Shown here one piece after another: positions 25,108-33,447 of a stretch of 64,000 bases of DNA. The DNA is from Streptomyces sp. NBC_00258 (GTDB lineage Bacteria; Actinomycetota; Actinomycetes; Streptomycetales; Streptomycetaceae): contig NZ_CP108081.1 of the NCBI RefSeq assembly GCF_036182465.1, positions 6,696,001 to 6,760,000 of the forward strand. The letters are read 5' to 3'. Positions within the stretch are counted from its first letter, which is position 1. Every line of letters starts with the position of its first letter. The position numbers were made by a program, and so were the translations under genes. The notes below the pieces were generated by a model, which worked only from the letters and a program-made list of their open reading frames with translations, was not told where the DNA came from and did not search any database.

Positions 25108-26314
25108 GCCCGAGCTGCGGCCGAAGGCCGAAAAACTGGACGCGACGGACGAACTGGCGGGGATGCGGGCCCAGTTCGTCCTCGACGACGCGGTCTACCT
25201 GGACGGGAACTCCCTGGGTGCGCTGCCGCGCTCGGTCCCCGGACGCGTCGAGGACGTCGTGCGCCGCCAGTGGGGTTCGCTGCGGATCCGGTCCTGGGAC
25301 GAGAGCGGCTGGTGGACCGCGCCGGAGCGGATCGGCGACCGGATCGCTCCGCTGGTGGGCGCGGCGCCGGGGCAGATCGTGGTCGGCGACTCGACGAGTG
25401 TCAACGTCTTCAAGGCGGTTGTGGGCGCGGTGCGCCTGGCAGCCGAAAAGGAGGACGGGAGTGCAGGGGAGTCGGGCCGGGACGAGATCCTGGTGGACGC
25501 GACGACGTTCCCCACGGACGGCTACATCGCCGCGTCGGCCGCCCGCCTCACCGGCTGCACGCTGCGTCCGGTGACCCCGGACGAGGTGCCGGGCGCCCTG
25601 AGCGGGCGCACGGCGGCGGTACTGCTGAACCACGTCGACTACCGCACGGGCCGCCTGCACGACCTGCCGTCCCTCACGGCGGCGATCCACGCGGCGGGCG
25701 CGGTCGCGATCTGGGACCTGTGCCACAGCGCGGGCGCCCTGCCGGTGGGCCTCGACGAACACGGCGTGGACCTGGCGGTCGGCTGCACCTACAAGTACCT
25801 GAACGGCGGCCCGGGTTCACCCGCGTACCTCTACGTCCGCGAGGACCTCCAACCGCGCTTCGACTCACCCCTGCCGGGCTGGAACTCCCACGCTGACCCC
25901 TTCGGCATGACCCCGGACTACACCCCGGCCCCCGGCGCCCTCCGCGGCCGCGTCGGCACCCCCGACATCCTCTCCATGCTCGCCCTGGAGGCGGCGCTGG
26001 AGGTCTGGGACGACGTGTCGATCGAGGCGGTCCGCACCAAGTCCCTCGCCCTGACGGACTTCTTCCTGGAATGCGTCGAGGCGTACGTCCCCGAAGGCAC
26101 GGTGGAGTCCCTGACCCCACCCTCCCACGCGGAACGCGGCAGCCAGGTGGCCCTCCGCTGCCCCGACGCGGGCAACGTCATGCGCCGCCTGATCGACAGG
26201 GGCGTCATAGGCGACTTCCGCGAACCGGACGTCCTGCGCTTCGGCTTCACGCCGCTGTACGTGGGGTTCGGGGATGTGGAGAGGGCGGCGCGGGTGTTGG
26301 GGGAGATGTTCTAG
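25100..26314 (+). CDS. kynU: Kynureninase
   Basis: A 404-residue PLP enzyme that cleaves kynurenine to anthranilate and alanine. Motifs include VYLDGNSLGALPRSV at the N-terminus, VVGDSTSVNVFKAVVGAVRL, AVLLNHVDYRTGRLHDLP, WDLCHSAGALPVGL (PLP Asp and His) and the Schiff-base lysine in GCTYKYLNGGPGSPAYLYV. It overlaps the dioxygenase gene by 8 nt. The formamidase step between the two enzymes is probably supplied by the alpha/beta hydrolase at 27561-28427. Anthranilate may feed antibiotic or tryptophan synthesis, but no such genes are in the window. Confidence 0.92.
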   Translation: MSEPELRPKAEKLDATDELAGMRAQFVLDDAVYLDGNSLGALPRSVPGRVEDVVRRQWGSLRIRSWDESGWWTAPERIGDRIAPLVGAAPGQIVVGDSTSVNVFKAVVGAVRLAAEKEDGSAGESGRDEILVDATTFPTDGYIAASAARLTGCTLRPVTPDEVPGALSGRTAAVLLNHVDYRTGRLHDLPSLTAAIHAAGAVAIWDLCHSAGALPVGLDEHGVDLAVGCTYKYLNGGPGSPAYLYVREDLQPRFDSPLPGWNSHADPFGMTPDYTPAPGALRGRVGTPDILSMLALEAALEVWDDVSIEAVRTKSLALTDFFLECVEAYVPEGTVESLTPPSHAERGSQVALRCPDAGNVMRRLIDRGVIGDFREPDVLRFGFTPLYVGFGDVERAARVLGEMF

Positions 26315-26639
26315 CAACTGACCGGTTCGGTGCTCGATCCCTTCGGCGGGCCTGGTGCCTGAGCTTTCGGCTGGTCGGGGTTCGGGCTACCGACTCGGCC
26401 GGCACCTGATTTTCAGCCCGTCCGGCGTTTGAGGACGAGGCCGTTCAGGCCGATCTCAACCCACCCACCCCCGGTCAACCCACCCACCCCGCCGGCCCCC
26501 ACCCACCCAGCCCGTCCGGCGTTTGAGGACGAGCGCGTCAGCGCGACGCGGGGGTCTGGGGGGCGGAGCCCCCAGAAGGGACGGGAACGGGTAGGGGCGG
26601 CGGGGGCGAGGAGACGCCCAAGCCGCCCCCGCAGCCGAC
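26315..26639. repeat. Intergenic repeats (family B) between convergent genes
   Basis: Two direct copies of CAGCCCGTCCGGCGTTTGAG plus GACGAG occur at about 26414-26439 and 26508-26533. They are separated by C-rich ACCCACCC tracts and followed by GGGGTCTGGGGGGCGGAGCC and the GGGACGGGAACGGGTAGGGG arm up to about 26612. This is half of the inverted-repeat element seen in full at 44159-44373 and 58258-58464. No gene is seen. Confidence 0.75.
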
Positions 26640-27248
26640 TCACGCGCCCACAACGAACACCCCGGCCCGCGCGGCGGCAACCGCGGCCTCCGCCGCCCGG
26701 TCGGCCGCGGCCACGCCGGGGGCCACCCTCGTCGTGAGCAAGGTGTAGTAGAGGGGCGCAGAGACGGCCCGTACGACCTCGGACGCGTCCGTCCCCGGCG
26801 GCAACTCCCCGCGGGCAACGGCCTGTTCGACACAAGGCGCCCACTCGGCAACCCGCACCTCATAGAACCGCCGCAACGCCTCCGCCGTACGCCCGTCCCC
26901 CGTGGCCGCAGCGATCACCGCCCGGAACAACGCCCCCTGCCGCGGATCGGCCAACGTCCGCCGAACAAGCCGAGCATTGGCCCGAAGATCACCGAGCACG
27001 GCCCCCGTCTCCGTACGCGGCAACGACTCCTCAGCCATCTCGGCGAGCAGATCGGCGACGAGCCCCGTCACGCTCCCCCACCGCCGGTACACCGTGGTCT
27101 TGCCCACCTCGGCCCGCCGCGCGACGTCCGCCAGATCGAGCTGGGCGAACCCCTGCTCGGCGAGCACGTCCCCGGCGGCCCGCAACACGGCGGCCCGCAC
27201 CCGCGCGGTACGCCCCCCGGGACGGACGGTGCCGGGTTCGGCGGACAT
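26640..27248 (-). CDS. TetR-family transcriptional regulator
   Basis: A 202-residue repressor. The N-terminal HTH reads VRAAVLRAAGDVLAEQGFAQ, LDLADVARRAEVGKTTVYRR, WGSVTGLVADLLAEM, which is typical TetR. The C-terminal ligand-binding region is divergent (TetR_C-type). The ATG at 27248 has AAGGAG 6 nt upstream. It is divergent from the HGGxW hydrolase gene and convergent with kynU, so it is a candidate regulator of the kynurenine genes or of the hydrolase alone. The leader contains a 12/24-bp tandem repeat. Confidence 0.85.
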   Translation of the reverse strand: MSAEPGTVRPGGRTARVRAAVLRAAGDVLAEQGFAQLDLADVARRAEVGKTTVYRRWGSVTGLVADLLAEMAEESLPRTETGAVLGDLRANARLVRRTLADPRQGALFRAVIAAATGDGRTAEALRRFYEVRVAEWAPCVEQAVARGELPPGTDASEVVRAVSAPLYYTLLTTRVAPGVAAADRAAEAAVAAARAGVFVVGA

Positions 27249-27286
27249 GGAGGACTCCTTCACGAACGTACGACGGCCAGGGCCGA

Positions 27287-27370
27287 GACCGGCACCAGAG
27301 CCAGCATCAAGACCTGCACCAGAGCCAGCACCAAGACCGGCACCAAGACCGGCACCGGAGCCAAGGCAGC
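27287..27370. repeat. 12/24-bp tandem repeat in the leader of the TetR gene
   Basis: Imperfect units of GACCGGCACCAGAGCCAGCA plus T/CCAA (24 bp at 27287 and 27311) shrink to 12-bp units GACCGGCACCAA (27335) and a last partial copy. Read leftwards, the array sits just upstream of the TetR ribosome-binding site. The rest of 27249-27560 holds the divergent promoters and no gene. Confidence 0.7.
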
Positions 27371-27560
27371 TCGTGGAGACGCCAGGCCCACCACCAGCGT
27401 AACGAAACAATAGAACCATTTGCCCCTCACTGAGGGTCACAGCCGCGTGTTGAGGCACGTCACCGGCCTGATACCGTCCCGCCAACGGTCCGCCCGCCGG
27501 AGCGTGTTGACAGGCGGGCCGCGCAGGTGAACACACACCGCACCGCTGAGAGGTTGGAGC

Positions 27561-28427
27561 ATGCCGGACGACGCCCGCGACGCCGCGGAGGAGGAGTCGG
27601 CCTTCTCGCATCCGCCCGTCGACCCCGACATCACCGCCGCGTACGGCGACCACCCCGACCAGGTCGTCGACTTCTACGCGCCGCGCGGCGGGGAGGAACG
27701 CGCCCCGCTCGTCGTCGTCCTGCACGGCGGCGCCTGGCGGGCACCGTACGACCGACGGCACGTCACGCCGTTCGCGGACTTCCTGGCCAGGCGGGGCTTC
27801 GCCGTGGCCAACGTCGAGTACCGGCGCGGCGGCACCATCCCGGCCCAGGGCGGCGACGGCCCGGTCGCGGGACGCTGGCCGGACACCTTCGACGACGTGG
27901 CGGCGGCGCTCGACGCGATGCCGGGGCTCGTACGTGCGGCCCTGCCGCAGGCCGACCCGCGCCGAATGGTCGTCACCGGGCACTCGGCGGGCGGCCAGCT
28001 GGCCCTCTGGGCCGCCGCCCGCCACCTGCTGCCGGCCGACGCACCATGGCGCCTGGACCGCCCCGCCCCGCTGCGAGGCGTCGTCGCACTCGCCCCGATC
28101 GCCGACTTCACGGTCGCGGAGAAACTGGACGTCTGCTCCGGCGCGGCCCACCAACTCCTCGGCGGGGAGGCGAAGTTCGGGGAGCGACAGTCATACGCCG
28201 ATCCGGCCCTGCTCCTCCCGACAGGCATCGCCACGACCCTGGTACAGGGCCGTACGGACGTCGTCGTACCGCAGGCCGTGGCCGAGGCGTACGCGGACGC
28301 GGCGGCCAAGGCCGGCGAGGTGGTCGGCCTGACGCTCCTGGAGGACGTAGGCCACTTCCCCCTGATCGACCCGGCGGCGGACGCGTGCGCGGTGGTGGCG
28401 GAGGAGATCGCACAGCTGGCCTGGTAG
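27561..28427 (+). CDS. Alpha/beta hydrolase with HGGxW motif, probable kynurenine formamidase
   Basis: A 288-residue alpha/beta hydrolase. It has the oxyanion-hole motif LVVVLHGGAWRAPYDRR, the nucleophile elbow VVTGHSAGGQLALW (Ser), an acid in VQGRTDVVVP and the His in LEDVGHFPLI. HGG-x-W is the hallmark of the animal and fungal arylformamidase group, which hydrolyses N-formylkynurenine. It lies 1.2 kb from the tryptophan dioxygenase/kynureninase pair, which otherwise lacks this step, and no KynB-type metal formamidase is visible. The enzymatic assignment is therefore a context inference. A carboxylesterase of the BD-FAE type is the alternative. It is divergent from the TetR gene. Confidence 0.7.
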   Translation: MPDDARDAAEEESAFSHPPVDPDITAAYGDHPDQVVDFYAPRGGEERAPLVVVLHGGAWRAPYDRRHVTPFADFLARRGFAVANVEYRRGGTIPAQGGDGPVAGRWPDTFDDVAAALDAMPGLVRAALPQADPRRMVVTGHSAGGQLALWAAARHLLPADAPWRLDRPAPLRGVVALAPIADFTVAEKLDVCSGAAHQLLGGEAKFGERQSYADPALLLPTGIATTLVQGRTDVVVPQAVAEAYADAAAKAGEVVGLTLLEDVGHFPLIDPAADACAVVAEEIAQLAW

Positions 28428-28743
28428 GGGGCGGGCGAAGCCCTGCCCCTCCAGGGGCGCGGGGAACTGCGCGCTCAGCCCCCACACTCCCGCAGCCGCG
28501 TCGACGAGCATCGGCCAATCGGCGGGTGCGGTGCCGGTGCCGGTGTGCGGCCGGTGCGGAGCCGCTGTCCCCCCCCCGCGGGGCCGTTGCCGGTACGGGT
28601 CAGAGCGCCTTGGTGATACCCGTAATACCTGAGAGCTACCTCGCAGGTGAGCTCCCTGGCGGGACGCCGACCACAAGCCCAGATCCGTAACTTCCTTCTC
28701 AGTTGGTCCCGATGGACGGGCGAACTGAGACGGGGGCACACGG
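28428..28743. other. Intergenic region with family A repeat and a possible shared operator
   Basis: No gene is seen. Positions about 28437-28487 hold a family A repeat (CAGGGGCGCGGGGAACTGCG). GATACCCGTAATACCTGAGAG at 28615-28635 closely matches GTACCCGTAGTACCTGAGAG at 33363-33382 in front of the second sensor kinase gene. In both places a CCTTCTCA element lies within 65 bp downstream. This may be a binding site for one of the two response regulators encoded downstream. Confidence 0.5.
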
Positions 28744-29886
28744 ATGGGGCTACGGGGGAGGGCGGCCGCGGCGAGGACTGCGGCGCAACCGGGACGACCG
28801 AAGCGACCGGGCGGGCCAAGTCAGCCGGGCCAGCCGGGCCAGCCGGGCCAGCCGGGCCAGCCGGGCCAGCCGGGCCAGCCGGGCCAGCCGGGCCAGGCAC
28901 GCCAGCCAGGCCGGGCAGGCCAGGCAGACCAGCGGGGCCAACGGCCCCGATGGACCCGCGCCCGCCGCGGCCTGCTCGCCGCCCTGATCACGGGCGCGGT
29001 CGTCGCCCCGATCTCCGCCGCGACCGCGCATCCAGACATACCGGCACCCGCCCCGGCCCACATCGCCACGCTGACCCCCACCACGCTGGACAGCGCCTAC
29101 GCGGCGAACCGCGCGAACGCCGCCAAGGCCTCGCGCATGGCCGCGGCCCACGGCGACCGCAGCCGAGCGGTCGCCGTCCGCTCCATGGCGGACCCGTCGC
29201 GCCACTTCCTCACCTTCGACGCCCGCGGCTCCGGCCGAGCCGCCGAGGTCTTCGGCGACCTGGCGAAGGCCGACCACGTGGCGGTTTTGGTGCCCGGTTC
29301 CGACACAAGCCTGGACACGTACGACCGCTTCCGCGCCGGGGCCGTCGCCCTGCACCAGCGGCTCGGCCCACGTGCCGCAGTGATCGCCTGGCTCGGCTAC
29401 GACACACCCGGCACGATCAGCCCCGAGGTCCTGACCGCGGGCCTGGCCAAGGAAGCGGCACCCGAACTCCGGGATTTCATAAGCGAGTTGAAGCGGGTGA
29501 ACGGGCACGCCCGGCTCACCCTGCTGTGCCACTCGTACGGGACGGTCGTGGGCGCCCGCGCGGCGAGCGGTCTCGGCATCTCGGACCTGGTGCTCATAGG
29601 GAGCCCCGGCACGGGCGTGGACTCGGCCGCCGGCCTGCACACGAAGGCACGCGTCTGGGCCGGTCGCGGCAGTGACGACTGGATCGCGGACGTCCCGCAC
29701 ACCAGGGCCGACCTCTTCGGCACGACGGTCGGCTTCGGCACCGACCCCGTGTCCCCGGCCTTCGGCGCCCGCGTCTTCGCGGCGGGCGACGGCGGCCACA
29801 GCGACTACCTCAAGCCGGGTTCGGTGTCCTTGGCCAACCTCGCCCGGATCGTGCTCGGCGAGACATCGGAGATGACCCATGGATGA
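28744..29886 (+). CDS. Exported alpha/beta hydrolase (DUF1023-type) with collagen-like N-terminus
   Basis: A 380-residue protein. Residues about 26-52 are a collagen-like run of Gly-Gln-Pro triplets encoded by a perfect 9-bp tandem repeat (28825-28896). A basic stretch and a hydrophobic segment (RRGLLAALITGAVVAPISAA) follow, acting as signal or anchor. The rest matches the Abhydrolase_8 (DUF1023) family: VAVLVPGSDTSLDTYDRF, VIAWLGYDTPG, the serine elbow TLLCHSYGTVVGARAA, and the acid/His region ending DGGHSDYL. The start is uncertain because there is no good ribosome-binding site, and the true start may lie after the repeat. It overlaps the acyltransferase gene by 8 nt and heads a four-gene overlapping operon. 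Confidence 0.7.
   Translation: MGLRGRAAAARTAAQPGRPKRPGGPSQPGQPGQPGQPGQPGQPGQPGQPGQARQPGRAGQADQRGQRPRWTRARRGLLAALITGAVVAPISAATAHPDIPAPAPAHIATLTPTTLDSAYAANRANAAKASRMAAAHGDRSRAVAVRSMADPSRHFLTFDARGSGRAAEVFGDLAKADHVAVLVPGSDTSLDTYDRFRAGAVALHQRLGPRAAVIAWLGYDTPGTISPEVLTAGLAKEAAPELRDFISELKRVNGHARLTLLCHSYGTVVGARAASGLGISDLVLIGSPGTGVDSAAGLHTKARVWAGRGSDDWIADVPHTRADLFGTTVGFGTDPVSPAFGARVFAAGDGGHSDYLKPGSVSLANLARIVLGETSEMTHG
28825..28896 (+). repeat. Perfect 9-bp tandem repeat (8 units) encoding Gly-Gln-Pro
   Basis: CCGGGCCAG is repeated eight times without a mismatch. Perfect identity suggests recent slippage, so copy number probably differs between strains without shifting the frame. Confidence 0.9.
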
Positions 29887-31078
29887 GGTGATACGCCGAC
29901 TGCGCCTCGGCGCAGAGCGGATCGAAGCGGCGACACCGGCGGACCGCGACCGTTCCGTGGACGCCCTGCGCGCCTTCGCGATACTCGGCGTCGTGCTCGG
30001 CCACTGGCTCGTCACGGCCCTGGTCGCGGACGGCGGCAGGCTGCGTACGTCGAGCCCGCTGGCGCATATGCCCTGGCTGGCGCCCATCTCGTGGGTCTTC
30101 CAGACGCTCGCCGTGTTCTTCCTGGTGGGCGGGCACGTGGCGACGAAGAGCTACGCGTCGGCGCGCTCGCGCGGCACGACGTACGGGCGCTGGCTCGGTA
30201 CGCGCCTGTCCCGCCTCTTCAAGCCGGTGGCGGCCGTGCTCGGGCTGTGGACCGTGGCCACGGTCGGCCTGCTCGTGACGGGCGCGGACCTGAAGACGGC
30301 GCACGCGTTGCTGAAGCTGGTCCTGTCCCCTCTCTGGTTCCTGCTGGTCTTCGCCGCGCTGACGGCGGTGACCCCGCTGGTGACCCGGGTGAACCCGTTG
30401 TGGCCGCTGGCCGTCGTTCTCCATGTGGACCTCATCCGCTTCGGGTTCGGCGGCCCCGCCTGGCTGGGCTGGGTCAATGTGGCGGCGGGCTGGCTCGTGC
30501 CGTACACGCTGGGCGCGGCCTGGACGCGGGGCGAGCTGACCCGGCGTTCGGGCTGGGTGCTGCTCGCGGGCGGCGCGGCGGTGACCGCGGGACTCGTGGC
30601 GTGGGGCGGCTATCCGGCGTCGATGGTCGGCGTCCCCGGTGCCCCGGTCTCCAACCTCAACCCGCCGACCCTGGCCGTGGTCGCCTTCGGCCTGGCCCAG
30701 TGCGGTCTGGCGCTGCTTCTGCGCGAGCGTCTGCGCCGGGCGATGCGCAGGCCCGTGCTCTGGGCCTGGGTCGCCTTCGTCAACCTCTCCGCGATGACGA
30801 TCTTCCTGTGGCACCAGACCGCGTTGATGTCGGTCACCGCGACGGGCCTCCTCGCGGGCAGGCTCCCAGGCCTGCACACCACTCCGGACGACCTCACGTG
30901 GGTGGCGTTCCGACTCGCCTGGCTCCCGGTCTTCGCCCTCGCCCTGACCATGTGCTGGGCGGCCTTTCGTTCCTACGAGCAGGGGCACCGCCGCCGTGGC
31001 CGTCGTACCCGTCGTCCGTCACGTGTCGTCCGCACCCACCGCGTCGCCGTGGAAACGAACGAGGTCCGGCGTGCCTAG
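29879..31078 (+). CDS. Acyltransferase 3 family membrane protein
   Basis: A 399-residue polytopic protein with about ten hydrophobic segments. It begins DRDRSVDALRAFAILGVVLGHWL, the characteristic first helix of acyltransferase-3 proteins with the R and H used in acyl transfer. Later it has FFLVGGHVATKSYASARS and FVNLSAMTIFLWHQTAL. Such enzymes O-acylate sugars, lipids or polymers at the membrane. The acceptor is unknown. Its 5' end overlaps the hydrolase gene by 8 nt and its 3' end overlaps the sensor kinase start by 8 nt. The C-terminus is strongly basic (RRGRRTRRPSRVVRTHR). Confidence 0.8.
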   Translation: MDEVIRRLRLGAERIEAATPADRDRSVDALRAFAILGVVLGHWLVTALVADGGRLRTSSPLAHMPWLAPISWVFQTLAVFFLVGGHVATKSYASARSRGTTYGRWLGTRLSRLFKPVAAVLGLWTVATVGLLVTGADLKTAHALLKLVLSPLWFLLVFAALTAVTPLVTRVNPLWPLAVVLHVDLIRFGFGGPAWLGWVNVAAGWLVPYTLGAAWTRGELTRRSGWVLLAGGAAVTAGLVAWGGYPASMVGVPGAPVSNLNPPTLAVVAFGLAQCGLALLLRERLRRAMRRPVLWAWVAFVNLSAMTIFLWHQTALMSVTATGLLAGRLPGLHTTPDDLTWVAFRLAWLPVFALALTMCWAAFRSYEQGHRRRGRRTRRPSRVVRTHRVAVETNEVRRA

Positions 31079-32645
31079 GGTTGACGGCGTGGACGACGCC
31101 AGGGACGCCCGGACAGAGGACGACACCAGCTCGGCCCCGCCCCCGCCCCCGCCCCCGCCCCCGCCCTTGCCCCCGGAGACCCGCCCCGCCGTGCCTCTGC
31201 CCGCCCGCTCCGAGCACCGCAACGGCCCTGGTCCCACCGGTCCCGTCGGCCCCAACGGCCCTGCGGGTCCCGCCCAGGTGCGGCGCGCCCGCCGCTCTCT
31301 GCCGGCCCTTCTCGTGGGTCTCTCGTCCGGCAGCGCGCCCCTGCCGCCGCTGTCCCGGCCCCGTTGGCTGCGCCGGCTGCCGCACGTCGTGATCGGCCTG
31401 ATCGCTGTCGCCGTCGCGCTCGGCAGCATCGACGAGTTGAGCACCGCTTATCGGCTGGGCGTCGAGTTCGGTCTGCTGGCCGGCGCGGCGCAGGGCGTGG
31501 CGCTCGTACTCGCCCTGTGGCGGCCCTTCCCGGCGTGGTGGCTGTCGCTGTCCGCGACGTTCATCGCCGCCGTGGCCGCACAGTCGAACATGACGGACAT
31601 GGTGCCGCCGGGCCCCAACTGGCCGTGGATCGGGCCCACGATCGCCGCGCATGCCCTCATCCTCTTCCTGCTCGCCCTGCGGATGCCCGCCCGTGTGGCG
31701 CTCGCGGTGCTGGCGGTGACAGGGCTGGTCACGGCCTTCGTGCAGGGCATCCTCGGCGGCGGTCCGTACTCGGGCACGGGCGTGCTGGCCGTCTCCGTGT
31801 TCGCCGTCGCCGTACTTCTCGGCACCGCCCTGCGCGGCAGTCGCGAGGCACGCACCCAGCTGGTCGAGCAGGAGTACCTGACGGCGGAGGAGCGTTCTCG
31901 CCGCACCCTGCTGGAGGAGCGCAACCGCATCGCCCGTGAGCTGCACGACGTGGTCGCCCACCACATGTCGGTCATCTCCATCCAGGCCCAAGTGGCCCCG
32001 CACCTGGTGCAGAACCCCTCCGACGAGCTGAGGGAGAACCTCGACGGCATCCGGCAGAACGCGTTGGAGGCGCTCACCGAGCTGCGCAGGGTCCTCGGCG
32101 TGCTGCGCTCGGAGAACCCCGACGACGCGTACGGTCTCGGCACCGGCGCCGGCGCCGCGCCCGACGCCCCCCAGCCCACCCTCGACCGCCTCGACGCCCT
32201 CGTCGAGAACACCCGCGCCGCCGGGCTGGAGGTGACCACGGAGATCACCGGCGAGCGGCTCCCGTTGCCGCCCGGCGTGGAGCTGTCCGCGTACCGGATC
32301 GTCCAGGAGGCGTTGAGCAACGCGTTGCGGCACGCGCCCGGTTCGGTGGTGCGGGTGGAGCTCACGCACTTCCCGCGCGGCCTGCAGATCCGGGTCGTCA
32401 ACTCCTCGCCGAGTCGCCCCGCCCCGCCGTCACCGGGCGCCGGACACGGTCTGCTCGGGATGCGGGAGCGGGCGATGATGCTCGGTGGGACCCTCATGGC
32501 CATGGAAACGGCCTGCGGCGGTTTCACGGTGGCGGCCTTCCTGCCGCGTTCGGCGGCCACCGCCTCCCGCACTCCCCGTTCCGACAACCCGACCGGACCC
32601 AACGGCCCCAACAGCCCCCCGGACCCCACAGGAGACACTTCATGA
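31071..32645 (+). CDS. Two-component sensor histidine kinase, NarL type (first pair)
   Basis: About 524 residues: a long Pro-rich N-terminal tail (run of ten prolines near residue 28), four to six membrane helices (about 100-250), then HisKA_3 with ERNRIARELHDVVAHHMSVI, the phospho-accepting His near residue 292, and a HATPase_c domain with YRIVQEALSNALRHA, GHGLLGMRERAMMLGG. The GTG at 31071 overlaps the acyltransferase stop by 8 nt. The stop overlaps the next ATG (ATGA), so kinase and regulator are coupled. The C-terminal tail is again Pro/Asn-rich. The stimulus is unknown; the operon context suggests a cell-envelope signal. Confidence 0.85.
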   Translation: MPRVDGVDDARDARTEDDTSSAPPPPPPPPPPLPPETRPAVPLPARSEHRNGPGPTGPVGPNGPAGPAQVRRARRSLPALLVGLSSGSAPLPPLSRPRWLRRLPHVVIGLIAVAVALGSIDELSTAYRLGVEFGLLAGAAQGVALVLALWRPFPAWWLSLSATFIAAVAAQSNMTDMVPPGPNWPWIGPTIAAHALILFLLALRMPARVALAVLAVTGLVTAFVQGILGGGPYSGTGVLAVSVFAVAVLLGTALRGSREARTQLVEQEYLTAEERSRRTLLEERNRIARELHDVVAHHMSVISIQAQVAPHLVQNPSDELRENLDGIRQNALEALTELRRVLGVLRSENPDDAYGLGTGAGAAPDAPQPTLDRLDALVENTRAAGLEVTTEITGERLPLPPGVELSAYRIVQEALSNALRHAPGSVVRVELTHFPRGLQIRVVNSSPSRPAPPSPGAGHGLLGMRERAMMLGGTLMAMETACGGFTVAAFLPRSAATASRTPRSDNPTGPNGPNSPPDPTGDTS

Positions 32646-33316
32646 CGAGCGGCAGCATCCGCGTACTCATCGCCGACGACCAGCAGATGGTCAGGCAGGG
32701 CTTCACGGTGCTGCTCAACACCCAGCCCGACATCGACGTGGTCGGCCAGGCGGTCGACGGCCTGGACGCCATCGCCAAGGTCGCCGAACTCGCCCCGGAC
32801 GTCGTCCTGATGGACATCCGTATGCCCGAACTCGGCGGTATCGAGGCCACCCGCCGCATCACCGACAGGACTCCGCAGATCAGAGTCCTGGTGCTGACCA
32901 CCTTCGACCTCGACGAGTACGTGTACGAGGCGCTGCGCGCCGGCGCCTCCGGCTTTCTGCTGAAGGACGCGTCCGCCGACCAGCTCGCCGAGGCGATCCG
33001 GGTGGTGGCCGCCGGTGACGCGCTGCTCGCGCCCGGCATCACCCGGCGCCTCATCGCGGAGTTCTCCCGGCTGGACACCACGCCCCGTGCCCCGCTCAAG
33101 CAGCGCGTCGGCGAGCTGACCGAGCGCGAGACGGAGGTGCTCGCCCTCATCGCCCAGGGCCTGTCGAACGCGGAGATCGCAGAGCGGCTCTTCGTCGCCG
33201 AGCAGACCGTGAAGACCCACGTGGGCCGCATCCTCGTGAAGCTGGGCCTGCGGGACCGGACCCAGGCGGCGGTGTTCGCGTACGAGTGCGGGCTGGTGCG
33301 CCCCAGTGGCTACTGA
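32642..33316 (+). CDS. NarL/LuxR-type response regulator (first pair)
   Basis: A 224-residue response regulator: receiver domain with the acidic pair in RVLIADDQQMV, phospho-acceptor Asp58 in VVLMDIRMPE, Thr in VLVLTTFDLDEYV and Lys in GFLLKDASADQLAE, then a LuxR-type HTH (LTERETEVLALIAQGLSNAEIAERLFVAEQTVKTHVGRIL). Its start codon overlaps the stop of the kinase gene. It is about 70% alike by eye to the regulator of the second pair at 34791-35456, so the two systems are paralogues, and cross-talk is possible. Confidence 0.9.
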   Translation: MTSGSIRVLIADDQQMVRQGFTVLLNTQPDIDVVGQAVDGLDAIAKVAELAPDVVLMDIRMPELGGIEATRRITDRTPQIRVLVLTTFDLDEYVYEALRAGASGFLLKDASADQLAEAIRVVAAGDALLAPGITRRLIAEFSRLDTTPRAPLKQRVGELTERETEVLALIAQGLSNAEIAERLFVAEQTVKTHVGRILVKLGLRDRTQAAVFAYECGLVRPSGY

Positions 33317-33361
33317 GCGCCCCGGCGGCCACGGGCGGCGCTGCCCCGCGGGACACCCGGT

Positions 33362-33406
33362 CGTACCCGTAGTACCTGAGAGGGAGGCTGAATGACCCTT
33401 CTCACT
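33362..33406. promoter_or_regulatory. Possible response-regulator operator upstream of second kinase
   Basis: GTACCCGTAGTACCTGAGAG (33363-33382) is shared, with two changes, with 28616-28635. The half-site TGAGAG faces CTTCTCA at 33398-33404 as an interrupted inverted repeat. It lies 45-85 bp before the kinase start and 30-70 bp upstream of the TACCGT -10 hexamer at 33435-33440. Confidence 0.45.
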
Positions 33407-33447
33407 GGTGACGACCGCTACGGTCGTCTCCGCCTACCGTTCTGTAT

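Noticed and set aside
26413..26533. The two CAGCCCGTCCGGCGTTTGAG copies as attachment sites or a genomic-island border
   Set aside because: The same motif occurs at several other gene ends in the window, so it belongs to a dispersed repeat family rather than marking an integration event.
28825..28896. Possible CRISPR or CRISPR-like array
   Set aside because: The units are 9 bp, contiguous and without spacers, and they lie inside an open reading frame. It is a simple tandem repeat.
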